DNA of 64,000 bases from contig NZ_CP043575.1 in NCBI RefSeq assembly GCF_014076495.1, positions 4,030,001 through 4,094,000 on the forward strand, in the 5' to 3' direction. Below, one piece after another: positions 28,072 to 36,606 of this stretch. Below the pieces are notes generated by a model, which was not told where the DNA came from, did not search any database, and saw only the letters and a list, made by a program, of their open reading frames with translations. Origin of the DNA: Comamonas koreensis (lineage in GTDB: Bacteria > Pseudomonadota > Gammaproteobacteria > Burkholderiales > Burkholderiaceae_C). The position numbers were made by a program, and so were the translations under genes. Numbering within the stretch: the first letter of the stretch is position 1; the number at the start of each line of letters is the position of its first letter.

Positions 28072-29323
28072 ACGCCTGCCAGCCCAGGCGGCGCTCGCTG
28101 CGCTGGCCAGCGCCCTGCTGGCCTGGGCGCCGCTGGCGCATGCCCGGGGCTATACGCCCCAGGGCCGCTGCGGCGGCTATGACAGAGTCAGCATCGGCAG
28201 CCCGGCCGGCACCTGCGTGGCCCTGTTAGCCGATGAACGCGACGGCCTGCGCGCCCCGCGCCGGGTGCTGGAGATCAGCCCCGGGCGCCTGTGGATCATC
28301 GACATGGGCAGCTGGATGCCGCGCCAGGGCCGGCTGCTGGAGCTGCGCCTGCCTGCGCCCTCGGCCGCCGCCACACAGCGCCCCCAGGTCCAGGTCCTCG
28401 CCGACAAGCTCGACCGGCCCCTCGCCCTGGTACGCGGGCCCGATGCCCAGATCTACATCGGCGAGGCCGGCCGCATCTGGCGCACGCCGGTGCCGGCCGC
28501 CGGCCAACCGATCCAGGCGCAAAAGGTGCTGGACCAGCTGCCCGACGACGGCGCCCACCCGCTCAAGGAAATCACGTTCGGGCCTGATGGCAGCCTTTAC
28601 GTCAACATCGGCTCGCTCACAGACCGCTGCCAGGACGCGCAAGGCGCCCTGCCCCATCCCTGCCCCGAGCGCGGGGCGATGCAGTTTCGGGGCGCCGTAT
28701 GGCGTGCGGTTCTGCGCAGCCCTGCGCTGCAAGGACAAGCGCCGGTGCAGCAGTTCGCACCCTTTGCGCTGGGCCTGCGCAATTCCGTGGCCCTGGCCAC
28801 CCTGCCCGACGGCCCCGCTGCTGGCAGCCTGTGGCAGGCCGAAAACAACATCGACTACCGCGACAAGAACGAGCCGCCCGAAGAGCTCAACGAGCTGCTG
28901 GAAGGCGCCGACTATGGCTGGCCTTACTGCATAGGCGCTCAGCGCCCGGCGCGCGGCTACGAGCAACGCGCGCGCTGCGCCGCCACCCAGGCGCCGCATA
29001 TGCGCTGGCCCGCCCATACCGCCCCGCTGCACCTGCTGGCCACCACGCAGGCCAGCCCCTTCCAAGGCCAGTTGCTGGCCGCCTGGCATGGGCCCCAAGG
29101 CCACCGCGTCGTGGGCTTTGCGCGCCAGAAAGACGGCAAACCCGGCGGCAAGCCCATCGAATGGCTGGGCCACTGGACGGCCGACGGCAAGACCCGGCCC
29201 CTGGGCCGCCCCACGGGCCTGGCACTGAACCATGCCGGCCAGCTGATGGTGGTGGAAGACTACAACCGCACTTTGTTGATGCTGCTGCCCGATACGGCAG
29301 GCGCCCCCGCCGCACAGCGCTGA
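28052..29323 (+). CDS. Exported sorbosone/PQQ-dependent sugar dehydrogenase-like beta-propeller protein
   Basis: 423 aa if the TTG at 28052 is used; this start overlaps the dehydrogenase gene by 20 bp and gives a plausible signal peptide ending near PLAHA|RG. Motifs fit the soluble glucose/sorbosone dehydrogenase propeller: LALVRGPDAQIYIGEAGRIW, ITFGPDGSLYVNIGS, FALGLRNSVALA and PPEELNELLEGADYGWPYC. Family members oxidise sugars in the periplasm with PQQ. No later start gives a better signal peptide. Substrate unknown; no PQQ synthesis genes are in the window. Confidence 0.8.
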   Translation: MHKCWPERLPAQAALAALASALLAWAPLAHARGYTPQGRCGGYDRVSIGSPAGTCVALLADERDGLRAPRRVLEISPGRLWIIDMGSWMPRQGRLLELRLPAPSAAATQRPQVQVLADKLDRPLALVRGPDAQIYIGEAGRIWRTPVPAAGQPIQAQKVLDQLPDDGAHPLKEITFGPDGSLYVNIGSLTDRCQDAQGALPHPCPERGAMQFRGAVWRAVLRSPALQGQAPVQQFAPFALGLRNSVALATLPDGPAAGSLWQAENNIDYRDKNEPPEELNELLEGADYGWPYCIGAQRPARGYEQRARCAATQAPHMRWPAHTAPLHLLATTQASPFQGQLLAAWHGPQGHRVVGFARQKDGKPGGKPIEWLGHWTADGKTRPLGRPTGLALNHAGQLMVVEDYNRTLLMLLPDTAGAPAAQR

Positions 29324-29463
29324 CCCGCGCGCTGGCCCGCCTGCCGCCAGCGCGACATCCAGCCGCGCGCCCCGCTTGCCTCTGTTGCGCCCCGGCCTAT
29401 CATCGGCCCTACTACATCCTTGTTGCGCAGGCCCCTTGACGGGCGCCTCGCGGCCCCCGCGAC

Positions 29464-30747
29464 ATGACAGCGCTCAATACCTCCCTGCCTCCAGGCCCCA
29501 CCCCACCGTCCGGCCTGTATTTCGGCTGGGTGATCGTCGCCGCGTCCACGGTGCTCACCTTGCTCACCGTGGGCATGCGCATGGGGATCGGGCCCTTTAT
29601 CGTGCCGCTGTCGCAGGACCTGGGGTTCAGCCGCAGCCTGCTGTCATCCATCGTTGCCTTTGGCATGCTGTGCTATGGCCTGGGCATGCCGCTGGCAGGC
29701 TGGCTGGTGGCGCGCCAGGGCACGCGGCGGGTGCTGCTGCTGGGCACCGTCATCGTGGTGCTGTCCTGCATCTGGGCGGTCAACGCCCGCACGGCCTGGC
29801 TGTTTTTCTGGTCCTATGGCGTGGCGCTGTCGCTGGGCCTGGCCTTCACCAGCCCGGTAGCGGTCACGCCAATGATCAGCAGCTGGTTCATGCGCCAGCG
29901 CGGCATGGCGCTGTTCTTTCTGTCCACCGGCTCGATGGCCGGTATTGCGGTGATGACGCCGGTCTTCACTTTCACGATTGCGCGCTGGGGCTGGCAGCAC
30001 ACCCTGCTGGGCTTTGCGCTGGTGTTTGCGCTGATCGTCAGCGCCATGGCGCTGTGGGTGGTGCGCGATGACGCGCCCGAGCACACCGACCTGACCCCGG
30101 CCGAACAAGCTGCCCGCCAGGAGCGCCTGCGCGCCATGGCCGGCCAGCCCGCCGCGCCCACCTTGGGTTTTGCGCAGGCCGTGGCCACTGCGCCTTTCTG
30201 GCAGATCTTTCTGGGCCTGTTTGCCTGCGGCTTCAGCATGAACCTGCTGGGCACGCATGGCGTGCCCATGCTGATGGACCATGGCTTTGATGCCGGCAGC
30301 AGCGCCGGCGGCATTGGCCTCATTGGCCTGGTCGCCATCTTCAGCACCTTGGGTCTGGGCAAGCTGTCGGACATGGTGCCGCGCCGCTACATCCTGGCCG
30401 TCATCTACCTGGTGCGGGGCCTGGGCTTTGTCGGGCTGGTCGCCGTCATCCACCACTGGCAGCTCTATGCCGTGGCCGCCCTGGGCGGCATTGTCTGGGC
30501 CGGCTCGATTGCCGCGTCTTCGGCCATTTTGGGCGACCTCTACGGCATCAAGCTGGTGGGCATGCTCTACGGCTGCGCCTACCTGGGCCACCAGATTGGC
30601 GCCATGATCAGCAGCTGGCTGGGCGGCTGGGCCTATGAGCAGTTCGGCACCCACTGGATTGCCTTTGGCGCCGCCGCCGTGCTGCTGGTGCTGGCCGCTG
30701 GCGTATCGCTGCTGCTGCCCACGCGGCTGGCAGCCAACGCGCGTTAA
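29464..30747 (+). CDS. MFS transporter (monocarboxylate/oxalate-formate antiporter-like)
   Basis: 427 aa with about twelve hydrophobic helices. N-terminus FGWVIVAASTVLTLLTVGMR, an intracellular loop rich in charge after TM6 (RDDAPEHTDLTPAEQ) and a TM10-12 region near GDLYGIKLVGMLYG resemble the MCT/OFA branch of the major facilitator superfamily, which moves small carboxylates. This would fit the tartrate/malate and hydroxyacid enzymes on either side, but the substrate is inference. Only a weak Shine-Dalgarno is seen. Convergent with the Bug receptor gene, 13 bp apart. Confidence 0.88.
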   Translation: MTALNTSLPPGPTPPSGLYFGWVIVAASTVLTLLTVGMRMGIGPFIVPLSQDLGFSRSLLSSIVAFGMLCYGLGMPLAGWLVARQGTRRVLLLGTVIVVLSCIWAVNARTAWLFFWSYGVALSLGLAFTSPVAVTPMISSWFMRQRGMALFFLSTGSMAGIAVMTPVFTFTIARWGWQHTLLGFALVFALIVSAMALWVVRDDAPEHTDLTPAEQAARQERLRAMAGQPAAPTLGFAQAVATAPFWQIFLGLFACGFSMNLLGTHGVPMLMDHGFDAGSSAGGIGLIGLVAIFSTLGLGKLSDMVPRRYILAVIYLVRGLGFVGLVAVIHHWQLYAVAALGGIVWAGSIAASSAILGDLYGIKLVGMLYGCAYLGHQIGAMISSWLGGWAYEQFGTHWIAFGAAAVLLVLAAGVSLLLPTRLAANAR

Positions 30748-30760
30748 GGCTGTATCGGCA

Positions 30761-31744
30761 TCAGTCGATCTTCAGCTTGGTGGCCTGCGCCACTTCAGCC
30801 CAGCGCTTGATCTCGCTGTTAAAGAAGCGCTGAAAGCTGGCGGGGGAATTGGGCGCCGGCGGCAGCATAAAGCCATTGCTCTGGTACTTGGCCCGCACAT
30901 CGGGGTTGGCATTCAGCGCGCGGTTGATGGCCTTGTTGACGGTCTCCACCACCTGGGCCGGTGTACCGGCGGGCGCAAACACGCCAAACCAGGCGGCGAC
31001 CTCAAAGCCGGGCACGCCGGACTCGGCGACGGTCGGGATATCCGAGGCGAAACCCACGCGCTCTGCAGTCGTCACCGCCAGGCCCTTGAGCTTGCCGGCG
31101 CGGATCTGCGCGAGCAGCGGCGGCAGGTTGTCCATCATCGAATCCACCTGCCCGCCCAGCAGGTCCGACACCGCCGGGCCGCTGCCCCGGTAGGGCACAT
31201 GCAGGATGCTGGTCCCCGTCTTGAGCTTGAACAGCTCGCAGCCCAGATGGGCCGACGAGCCACTGCCGGGCGACGCGCAGGTCAGCTTGTCCGGGTGCTG
31301 CTTGCCATAGGCGATGTACTCGGCCACCGAGTTGACCGGCAGCTTGGCGCTCACGGCCAGAATATTGGGCACCACATTGAGCTGGGCCACCGGTACCAGG
31401 TCCTTGCCGGCATCAAAGGCCAGCTTGGTGTAGAGGCCCTGGTTAATCGCCGTGGAGATGGATCCCACAAACAAGGTATAGCCATCGGCTGGCGCACGCA
31501 CCACATATTCGGCACCGATATTGCTGTTGGCGCCTGGGCGGTTTTCGACGATGAAGGACTGGCCCAGGTCCTTGCCCAGCGCGTCCGCCATCAGCCGCGC
31601 ACCAATATCGGTGGCACCGCCGGGCGCATAGCCCACGACCAGTTTGACGGGCTTGCTGGGGTAGCCAGCAGTTTGTGCATGTGCTGCAGGCATCACGGCC
31701 CATGCAGCGGCCAGGGCCAGTACGGCCTTGCTTGGTTTCATCAT
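30761..31744 (-). CDS. Bug-family tripartite tricarboxylate transporter (TTT) substrate-binding protein
   Basis: 327 aa. Signal peptide ends at AAHA|QTAG; AAG-GAG Shine-Dalgarno present. Bug/TctC signatures: YPSKPVKLVVGYAPGGATD at the mature N-terminus and a NRPGANSNIGAEYV segment, both lining the carboxylate-binding cleft. Such receptors bind citrate, malate, amino acids or aromatic acids in the periplasm and are often orphan, as here, with no TctA/TctB genes in the window. It follows the FMN hydroxyacid dehydrogenase gene by 35 bp on the same strand, so uptake of that enzyme's substrate is a reasonable guess. Confidence 0.93.
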   Translation of the reverse strand: MMKPSKAVLALAAAWAVMPAAHAQTAGYPSKPVKLVVGYAPGGATDIGARLMADALGKDLGQSFIVENRPGANSNIGAEYVVRAPADGYTLFVGSISTAINQGLYTKLAFDAGKDLVPVAQLNVVPNILAVSAKLPVNSVAEYIAYGKQHPDKLTCASPGSGSSAHLGCELFKLKTGTSILHVPYRGSGPAVSDLLGGQVDSMMDNLPPLLAQIRAGKLKGLAVTTAERVGFASDIPTVAESGVPGFEVAAWFGVFAPAGTPAQVVETVNKAINRALNANPDVRAKYQSNGFMLPPAPNSPASFQRFFNSEIKRWAEVAQATKLKID

Positions 31745-31779
31745 TTTTGTCTCCTTGATGGCAAATGGGTGCAGCGCGT

Positions 31780-32967
31780 TTAACGCTGACTGGGGGGCAG
31801 CGAAAAATCGCCCTGAATGCGCAAATAGTCCGCTGTCAGCTCCTGCGGGCGGTTGACACCCAGCAGCGCCAGGTTGGTCATCAGCTCCTGGCGGAACAGC
31901 TGCACCGCGTGCGCAATGCCCGCCTCGCCGGCCACGGCCGCACCAAACAGCTGGGGCCGGCCGGTGAAGACCAGGTCAGCGCCCAGCGCGATGGCCTTGA
32001 GCACATCGCTGCCCCGGCGAAAGCCGCCGTCGATGAACACCGGGTAGCCGGCAGGCACGGCCTGCCGAATCTCGGGCAGCGCCTGCAAGGGGGAGATGCA
32101 GGCATCGAGCTGGCGCCCGCCATGGGTGGAGACGATGACCGCATCGGCGCCATGGGCCACGGCGAGCCTGGCGTCCTCCGGGTGCATGACACCCTTGAGC
32201 ACCAGCTTGCCCTTCCAGGCTGCGCGTATCTGGTCTATGCAGTCCCAGTCGAGCTGGTCGCGCTCGCCCCGAAAGCCATGGGGCGGGTCGGCAGTGATGG
32301 CCGGCCCCGCCTCATGGGCCAGGTTGGCGAACCGGGGCACGCCCTGGCTGAGGACCGTGCGCAGGAACACATCGCAGCTCCAGCGCGGGTGGCGCAGTCC
32401 GTCGAGCAACAAGGTCCAGCTGGGGCGAAACGGCACGGTAAAGCGCAGGCGCTGCAGGTTCTCGCGGTTGGCGCCCACGCAGGTGTCGATGGTGACCACC
32501 AGCACGGGGATCTGGGCCTTTTCGAGGCGCTGCAGCAGCGGCAGGATGCGCGCCATATTGCCCGGCAGGTAGGCTTGGTACCAGCAGCGCTGGCCATGGG
32601 CGCTTTGCAGTTGCTCCAAGGGCACGGTCGATGCGCCGCTGATGATGAAGGGCAGCGCCTGTGCCTGCGCCACCTTGGCCAGCGCCGCGTCGCAGTCCTT
32701 CATCACGATGGCAGCAAAGCCGGTGGGCGCAAAGCCCATCGGCAGCGAATAGGTCTGGCCCCACAAGGTGGTGGCCGTGCTGCGCCGGGCCACATGGCGC
32801 AGGCCACGCGGCACAAAGCCAAGGCGCGAGAAGGCCTGCAGGCTTTGCTGCAGCGATACGCCGTCTTCCGTGCCGCCGCAGACATAGCCGCGCACACAAG
32901 CAGGCAAGCGCCAGCGGGCAGCGCGTTCCAGATCGGCAATCGAGAGGTAGTGGTGCAGCGCGGCCAT
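31780..32967 (-). CDS. FMN-dependent alpha-hydroxy acid dehydrogenase (L-lactate dehydrogenase family)
   Basis: 395 aa from the ATG at 32967, chosen because CGGAG lies about 9 bp before it; two upstream in-frame ATGs lack such a site. The C-terminal barrel has the family signature VSTHGGRQLD, holding the catalytic His, the FMN-binding ISGASTVPLEQL strand and FIDGGFRRGSDVLKAIALGA. These flavoenzymes oxidise L-lactate, mandelate, glycolate or related 2-hydroxyacids. Substrate is open; the LysR upstream and the Bug gene downstream suggest a regulated catabolic unit. Confidence 0.9.
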   Translation of the reverse strand: MAALHHYLSIADLERAARWRLPACVRGYVCGGTEDGVSLQQSLQAFSRLGFVPRGLRHVARRSTATTLWGQTYSLPMGFAPTGFAAIVMKDCDAALAKVAQAQALPFIISGASTVPLEQLQSAHGQRCWYQAYLPGNMARILPLLQRLEKAQIPVLVVTIDTCVGANRENLQRLRFTVPFRPSWTLLLDGLRHPRWSCDVFLRTVLSQGVPRFANLAHEAGPAITADPPHGFRGERDQLDWDCIDQIRAAWKGKLVLKGVMHPEDARLAVAHGADAVIVSTHGGRQLDACISPLQALPEIRQAVPAGYPVFIDGGFRRGSDVLKAIALGADLVFTGRPQLFGAAVAGEAGIAHAVQLFRQELMTNLALLGVNRPQELTADYLRIQGDFSLPPSQR

Positions 32968-33065
32968 GTGCGCAGTCTCCGTCGTTGTTCTTGTTGAACC
33001 ACGCATTGTTCGCAAGGCCGGGCTGCTGGGCAAACGAAATTAAATGATCGGGCTATTCCAAAATT

Positions 33066-33971
33066 TCATGCAGAGGGCGCGCTGGCATGCGCCTGCGCCA
33101 GCACCCAATCGACAAAATGGCGGATCTTGGGCAAGGCCGCGCAGTGGCTGGCGTGCGCCACATAGTAGGCGCCATCGCTGGGCTGGACAAAGGGCCAGGG
33201 CTGCACCAGGCTGCCCCGGGCCAGCGCCTGCTCGGCAAACATGCGCGGCATGATGGCCAAGCCAATGCCTTCTTGCGCGGCCTGCAGGCACATCGAGAAA
33301 GTGTCAAAGCGCGGGCCCCGGTAGGCATCGAACGGCACAAAGCCCTGGCTACCAAACCAGTCGCGCCAGATCTCGGGCCGAAAGGAGCACTGGATCAGCG
33401 GCAGCTGCTCCAGCTCAGCGAGCGACGCCAGGCCATTAACGGGCAGGATCTCTGGCGCACAAACGACTGCCACATCGGCCTCGAACAGGCGGTGGCAGTC
33501 CGCACCCGGCAGGCTGCCTTCGCCATAGAACAGCGAGACGTCGATGCGCGCCTGCATCAGGTCAAAAGGCCGGGCATCGCCCTTGGTGACAACCTGGATA
33601 TGCGGGTAGGCCTGCATGAATTGCCGCAGGCGCGGAATCAACCAGGTGATGCCAAAGGTGGGCTGCACGGCAATCGCCAGCGTTTCGTCCGCCTCGCCAT
33701 AGCCCATCACATAGCGGGCCGAGGCATCGACCTGGTTCAGGATGCTGCGCACCTCGCCCAGGTACATGCGGCCGGCCGGCGTCAGTGCCAGCCCGCGCGC
33801 CGAGCGGTGGAACAGCGCCTGGCAGACGGTGGCTTCGAGCTGGGCGATCTGCTTGCTGATCGCGCTCTGGGTCAAGAACAAATCCTGGGCCGCCAAGGTA
33901 AAGCTCATGTGGCGCGCCACGGCCTCAAAGCACTGCAGCGCCATCATCGACGGCATGACGCGTTTTTGCAT
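33066..33971 (-). CDS. LysR-type transcriptional regulator (GcvA-like)
   Basis: 301 aa from the ATG at 33971. N-terminal HTH typical of LTTRs (ALQCFEAVARHMSFTLAAQD...LTQSAISKQIAQLE), then the effector-binding domain. The GcvA subgroup is suggested by PLIQCSFRPEIWRDWF. It is transcribed toward the FMN dehydrogenase and Bug genes, 98 bp apart on the same strand, and begins 1 bp after the stop of another LTTR, so both are likely made from one transcript. Likely controls the downstream hydroxyacid genes; inference only. Confidence 0.9.
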   Translation of the reverse strand: MQKRVMPSMMALQCFEAVARHMSFTLAAQDLFLTQSAISKQIAQLEATVCQALFHRSARGLALTPAGRMYLGEVRSILNQVDASARYVMGYGEADETLAIAVQPTFGITWLIPRLRQFMQAYPHIQVVTKGDARPFDLMQARIDVSLFYGEGSLPGADCHRLFEADVAVVCAPEILPVNGLASLAELEQLPLIQCSFRPEIWRDWFGSQGFVPFDAYRGPRFDTFSMCLQAAQEGIGLAIMPRMFAEQALARGSLVQPWPFVQPSDGAYYVAHASHCAALPKIRHFVDWVLAQAHASAPSA

Positions 33972-33972
33972 C

Positions 33973-34902
33973 TCAGGCCACTCCCTTGCGTGCGCGCTGC
34001 TGGGCCAGCTCCTGGTCAAGAATGCTGCCCAGGTGCTGGAGCAGCACACGGGCCTGGGCCTCAGGGCGGCGCTGGCTGACGAGGATCAGCGGCGCCGCCA
34101 GGCCGGGCGCAGCACTCAGCCGCCGGTAGGCCAGCCCGTCGCCGCGCAGCTGCTGCAGCGAGGCCGGCACAATGCTCAGGCCCAGGCCTGCGGCCACCAG
34201 GCTCAGGGTGGCGGTCAGGCGCGGGGCCTCTTGCACCACCTGCGGATGAAAGCCCGCGCCCACGCAGGCGGCCACAATGCCATCGTGCAGGCCGGGGCCC
34301 GCAGGCCGCTTGTACAGCACCAGCGGCTGGCCCCGCAGCTGCGCCAGCGGCAAGGCGCGTTTGGACTGCATCAGCGCATGCCCGGCCGGCCCGGCCACCA
34401 CCATCGGCTCACTGAGCAAAAGGCGGCTGCTGAGGCTGGGCTGCGCCTCCCAGGCCGAGCGCACCAGCGCGGCATGCAGGCGCTGCGCCAGCAGCGCCTC
34501 GAGCAGCTCGCCCGAGCCCGCCTCCTCCAGGGTGACCTTCACGCGCGGCCACTGGGCCCTAAAGGCCCGCAGCACCTGTGCCACCAAGGGGTGGAGCGCT
34601 GCCGAGCTGGTAAAGCCAATGGCCACATGGCCGAGCCCGCCCTGGGCGGCATCCTGCACCAGGCCGGCCATGGCCTCCACCCGGGCCAGCACCATGCGCG
34701 CCTCCTGCACCAGCGCCAGGCCAGCCGCGGTGGGCCGCATGCCTCGGGGCAGCCGCTCCATCAACGGCGTGCCCATCTCCGCCTCCAACTGCTGCAGCAA
34801 GCGCGTCAGCGGCGGCTGCTGCATGCCCAGCTGCTGCGCAGCCCGGGTCAGGTTGCCACATTCGGCAATGCAGACCAGGGCCTTCAAATGTCTCAGCTCC
34901 AT
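33973..34902 (-). CDS. LysR-type transcriptional regulator
   Basis: 309 aa from the ATG at 34902 (MELRHLKALVCIAECGNL), the standard LTTR start; the open frame extends much further upstream but is antisense to tam. HTH: LTRAAQQLGMQQPPLTRLLQQLE, with a PP instead of the common SA pair, as in the BenM/CatM-like branch. The C-terminal effector domain looks complete. Divergent from tam, with an ATAC-N7-GTAT operator-like palindrome between them, 6 bp from the start. Stop lies 1 bp before the next regulator's start. Confidence 0.9.
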   Translation of the reverse strand: MELRHLKALVCIAECGNLTRAAQQLGMQQPPLTRLLQQLEAEMGTPLMERLPRGMRPTAAGLALVQEARMVLARVEAMAGLVQDAAQGGLGHVAIGFTSSAALHPLVAQVLRAFRAQWPRVKVTLEEAGSGELLEALLAQRLHAALVRSAWEAQPSLSSRLLLSEPMVVAGPAGHALMQSKRALPLAQLRGQPLVLYKRPAGPGLHDGIVAACVGAGFHPQVVQEAPRLTATLSLVAAGLGLSIVPASLQQLRGDGLAYRRLSAAPGLAAPLILVSQRRPEAQARVLLQHLGSILDQELAQQRARKGVA

Positions 34903-34908
34903 CCAGCA

Positions 34909-34923
34909 ATACCTCAAAAGTAT
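34909..34923. promoter_or_regulatory. LysR-type operator-like palindrome (ATAC-N7-GTAT)
   Basis: A 15-bp interrupted palindrome of the T-N11-A type used by LTTRs, sitting 6 bp upstream of the regulator's start codon. Consistent with autoregulation; experimentally untested. Confidence 0.6.
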
Positions 34924-34945
34924 GGATAAGGTTTTTATAGCGTAT

Positions 34946-34974
34946 TTGTCAGCATGGGTAAAGCGCACTACAGT
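34946..34974 (+). promoter_or_regulatory. Sigma-70 promoter of tam
   Basis: -35 TTGTCA (34946-34951), 17-bp spacer, -10 TACAGT (34969-34974). The tam ATG is 26 bp downstream with AAGGAG in between. Confidence 0.65.
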
Positions 34975-35000
34975 GCCCAGCACCACACAAGGAGAACCCC

Positions 35001-35762
35001 ATGACCTGGTCCGCCCAGCATTACAGCCAGTTTGAAGCCGAACGCACCCGTCCCGTGCGCGATCTGGTAGCCGCCATTCCGAACACCGAGGTGCAGACCG
35101 CGATCGACCTGGGCTGCGGCCCCGGCAACTCCACCGAGGTGCTGCAGGCGCGCTACACCGAAGCGGCCGTGACCGGCCTGGACAATGACGAGGACATGCT
35201 GCGCGCCGCGCGCGAGCGCCTGCCGCAGACGCCGTTTGCGCTGGCCGACATTGGCCACTGGCAGGCAGCGCTGGCCGTCGATGTGATCCTGGCCAATGCC
35301 AGCCTGCAGTGGCTGCCCGACCATGCCCGCCTCTACCCGCAGTTGCTGCAGCAACTGCGCGCTGGCGGCAGCCTGGCGGTGCAGACGCCCGACAACCTGC
35401 AAGAGCCCGCCCATGTGCTGGCGCGCGAGGTGGCCGCGCAAGGCCCCTGGGCCTCACGCATCGGTGCGGTGCGCCACCCGGACCGCCACAGCCTGGACTG
35501 GTACTACGCGCTGCTGCAGCCGCTGTGCCGCCGAGTCGATGCCTGGCGCACCACCTATATGCACCCGCTGGCCAACCACGAGGCGGTGGTGGAATGGTTC
35601 AAGGGCTCGGCGCTGCGCCCGTTCTTGGCGCAGCTCGATGCACCGGAGAAGACGCAGTTCCTGGCCGACTACCTGGCCGCCATCCGCCAGGCCTACCCGG
35701 CGCTGCCCAGCGGCACGGTGCTGCTGCCGTTCCCGCGAATCTTTATCGTGGCAACCCGTTGA
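35001..35762 (+). CDS. tam: Trans-aconitate 2-methyltransferase
   Basis: 253 aa, family length. Opens with the Tam pattern TWSAQHYSQFEAERTRPVRD, then the SAM-binding AIDLGCGPGNST and ANASLQWLPDH segments. Tam methylates trans-aconitate, a TCA-cycle inhibitor formed spontaneously from cis-aconitate, in the cytosol using SAM. AAGGAG Shine-Dalgarno. Divergent from a LysR gene, which may regulate it. Confidence 0.95.
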   Translation: MTWSAQHYSQFEAERTRPVRDLVAAIPNTEVQTAIDLGCGPGNSTEVLQARYTEAAVTGLDNDEDMLRAARERLPQTPFALADIGHWQAALAVDVILANASLQWLPDHARLYPQLLQQLRAGGSLAVQTPDNLQEPAHVLAREVAAQGPWASRIGAVRHPDRHSLDWYYALLQPLCRRVDAWRTTYMHPLANHEAVVEWFKGSALRPFLAQLDAPEKTQFLADYLAAIRQAYPALPSGTVLLPFPRIFIVATR

Positions 35763-35777
35763 TTCGAGCCTTGGGCA

Positions 35778-36485
35778 CTAAGCCTTGGGCAACTGCGGCG
35801 ACGTGACCAGGTCGTCCAGACTCAAGCCCTTTTCGCGCAGCAGCGCTTCGAGCAGGGGCTTGAGTTGGCCCAGGCTCTCGTCCACCGCTTCGCGAACGGT
35901 GTCGACGACGACCTGGGTGCTGCGCTCGATCTCGATGTTCAGGCGGTCACCAGCGCGCTTGTCGCCAAACACGGTCATGCGCAAGGTCTCGGGAATCAGC
36001 CAGACCTCGAACCAGCCTTCCTGGCGATTCACCTCAGCAACGGTCAGGCTGGCGCCATTGATGGCGATATAGCCCTTGGCAAACACATAGCGGCGAAAAG
36101 CCTCGGGTACCGCCACGCGCATCACATGGTTGTTGTCGAACTGGCGCACCTGCGCCAGGGTGCCGGTAAAGTCCACATGGCCCGACAGCGGGTGGCCGCC
36201 AATCTCGGCGCCATCCTTGGCTGCGCGCTCCACATTCACCGGCGAGCCCAGTTCCAGCGCGCCCAAGGTGGTGATGTTCAGGCTTTGCTGCATCACATCA
36301 AAGCGGGCATGGCTGGCGTCCAGCAGCTCGGTCACCGTGAGGCACACGCCGTCGTGCGAGACACTCGCTCCTATCGCCAGGTCTTCACAAAAGCCCTCGG
36401 GAAAGGCCACGGTAAAGCTCCGCAGCCCCGGTTGGTCGTCGATCGCGCTGATGCGCGCCACTGCCTGAATAATGCCGGTAAACAC
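35778..36485 (-). CDS. ribE: Riboflavin synthase, alpha subunit
   Basis: 235 aa from a GTG start at 36485, fixed by the universal N-terminus (V/M)FTGIIQAVARI and by TAAGGAG 7 bp upstream. Two lumazine-binding repeats (N-terminal about 1-97, C-terminal about 98-205), including SHDGVCLTVTEL and AINGASLTVAEV. The enzyme dismutates two 6,7-dimethyl-8-ribityllumazines to riboflavin in the cytosol. The last about 25 residues are a C-terminal extension. No FMN riboswitch seen; other rib genes are absent from the window. Confidence 0.96.
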   Translation of the reverse strand: MFTGIIQAVARISAIDDQPGLRSFTVAFPEGFCEDLAIGASVSHDGVCLTVTELLDASHARFDVMQQSLNITTLGALELGSPVNVERAAKDGAEIGGHPLSGHVDFTGTLAQVRQFDNNHVMRVAVPEAFRRYVFAKGYIAINGASLTVAEVNRQEGWFEVWLIPETLRMTVFGDKRAGDRLNIEIERSTQVVVDTVREAVDESLGQLKPLLEALLREKGLSLDDLVTSPQLPKA

Positions 36486-36531
36486 AGCCCACTCCTTACG
36501 GCGCTGGCCAGCCTTGGCCAGCTGCTCACTC

Positions 36532-36582
36532 AAAAAAACAAAACCCGCCCGCCGCCCCTGGATTGGATGGCTCTGAGCGGGC
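36532..36582 (-). terminator. Probable intrinsic terminator after pmbA
   Basis: On the minus strand a GCCCGC/GCGGGC stem with a long loop is followed by TTTTGTTTTTTT, between the pmbA stop and the ribE start. Confidence 0.6.
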
Positions 36583-36606
36583 TGGAAGCTATTGAAAGGC
36601 GCGGGA

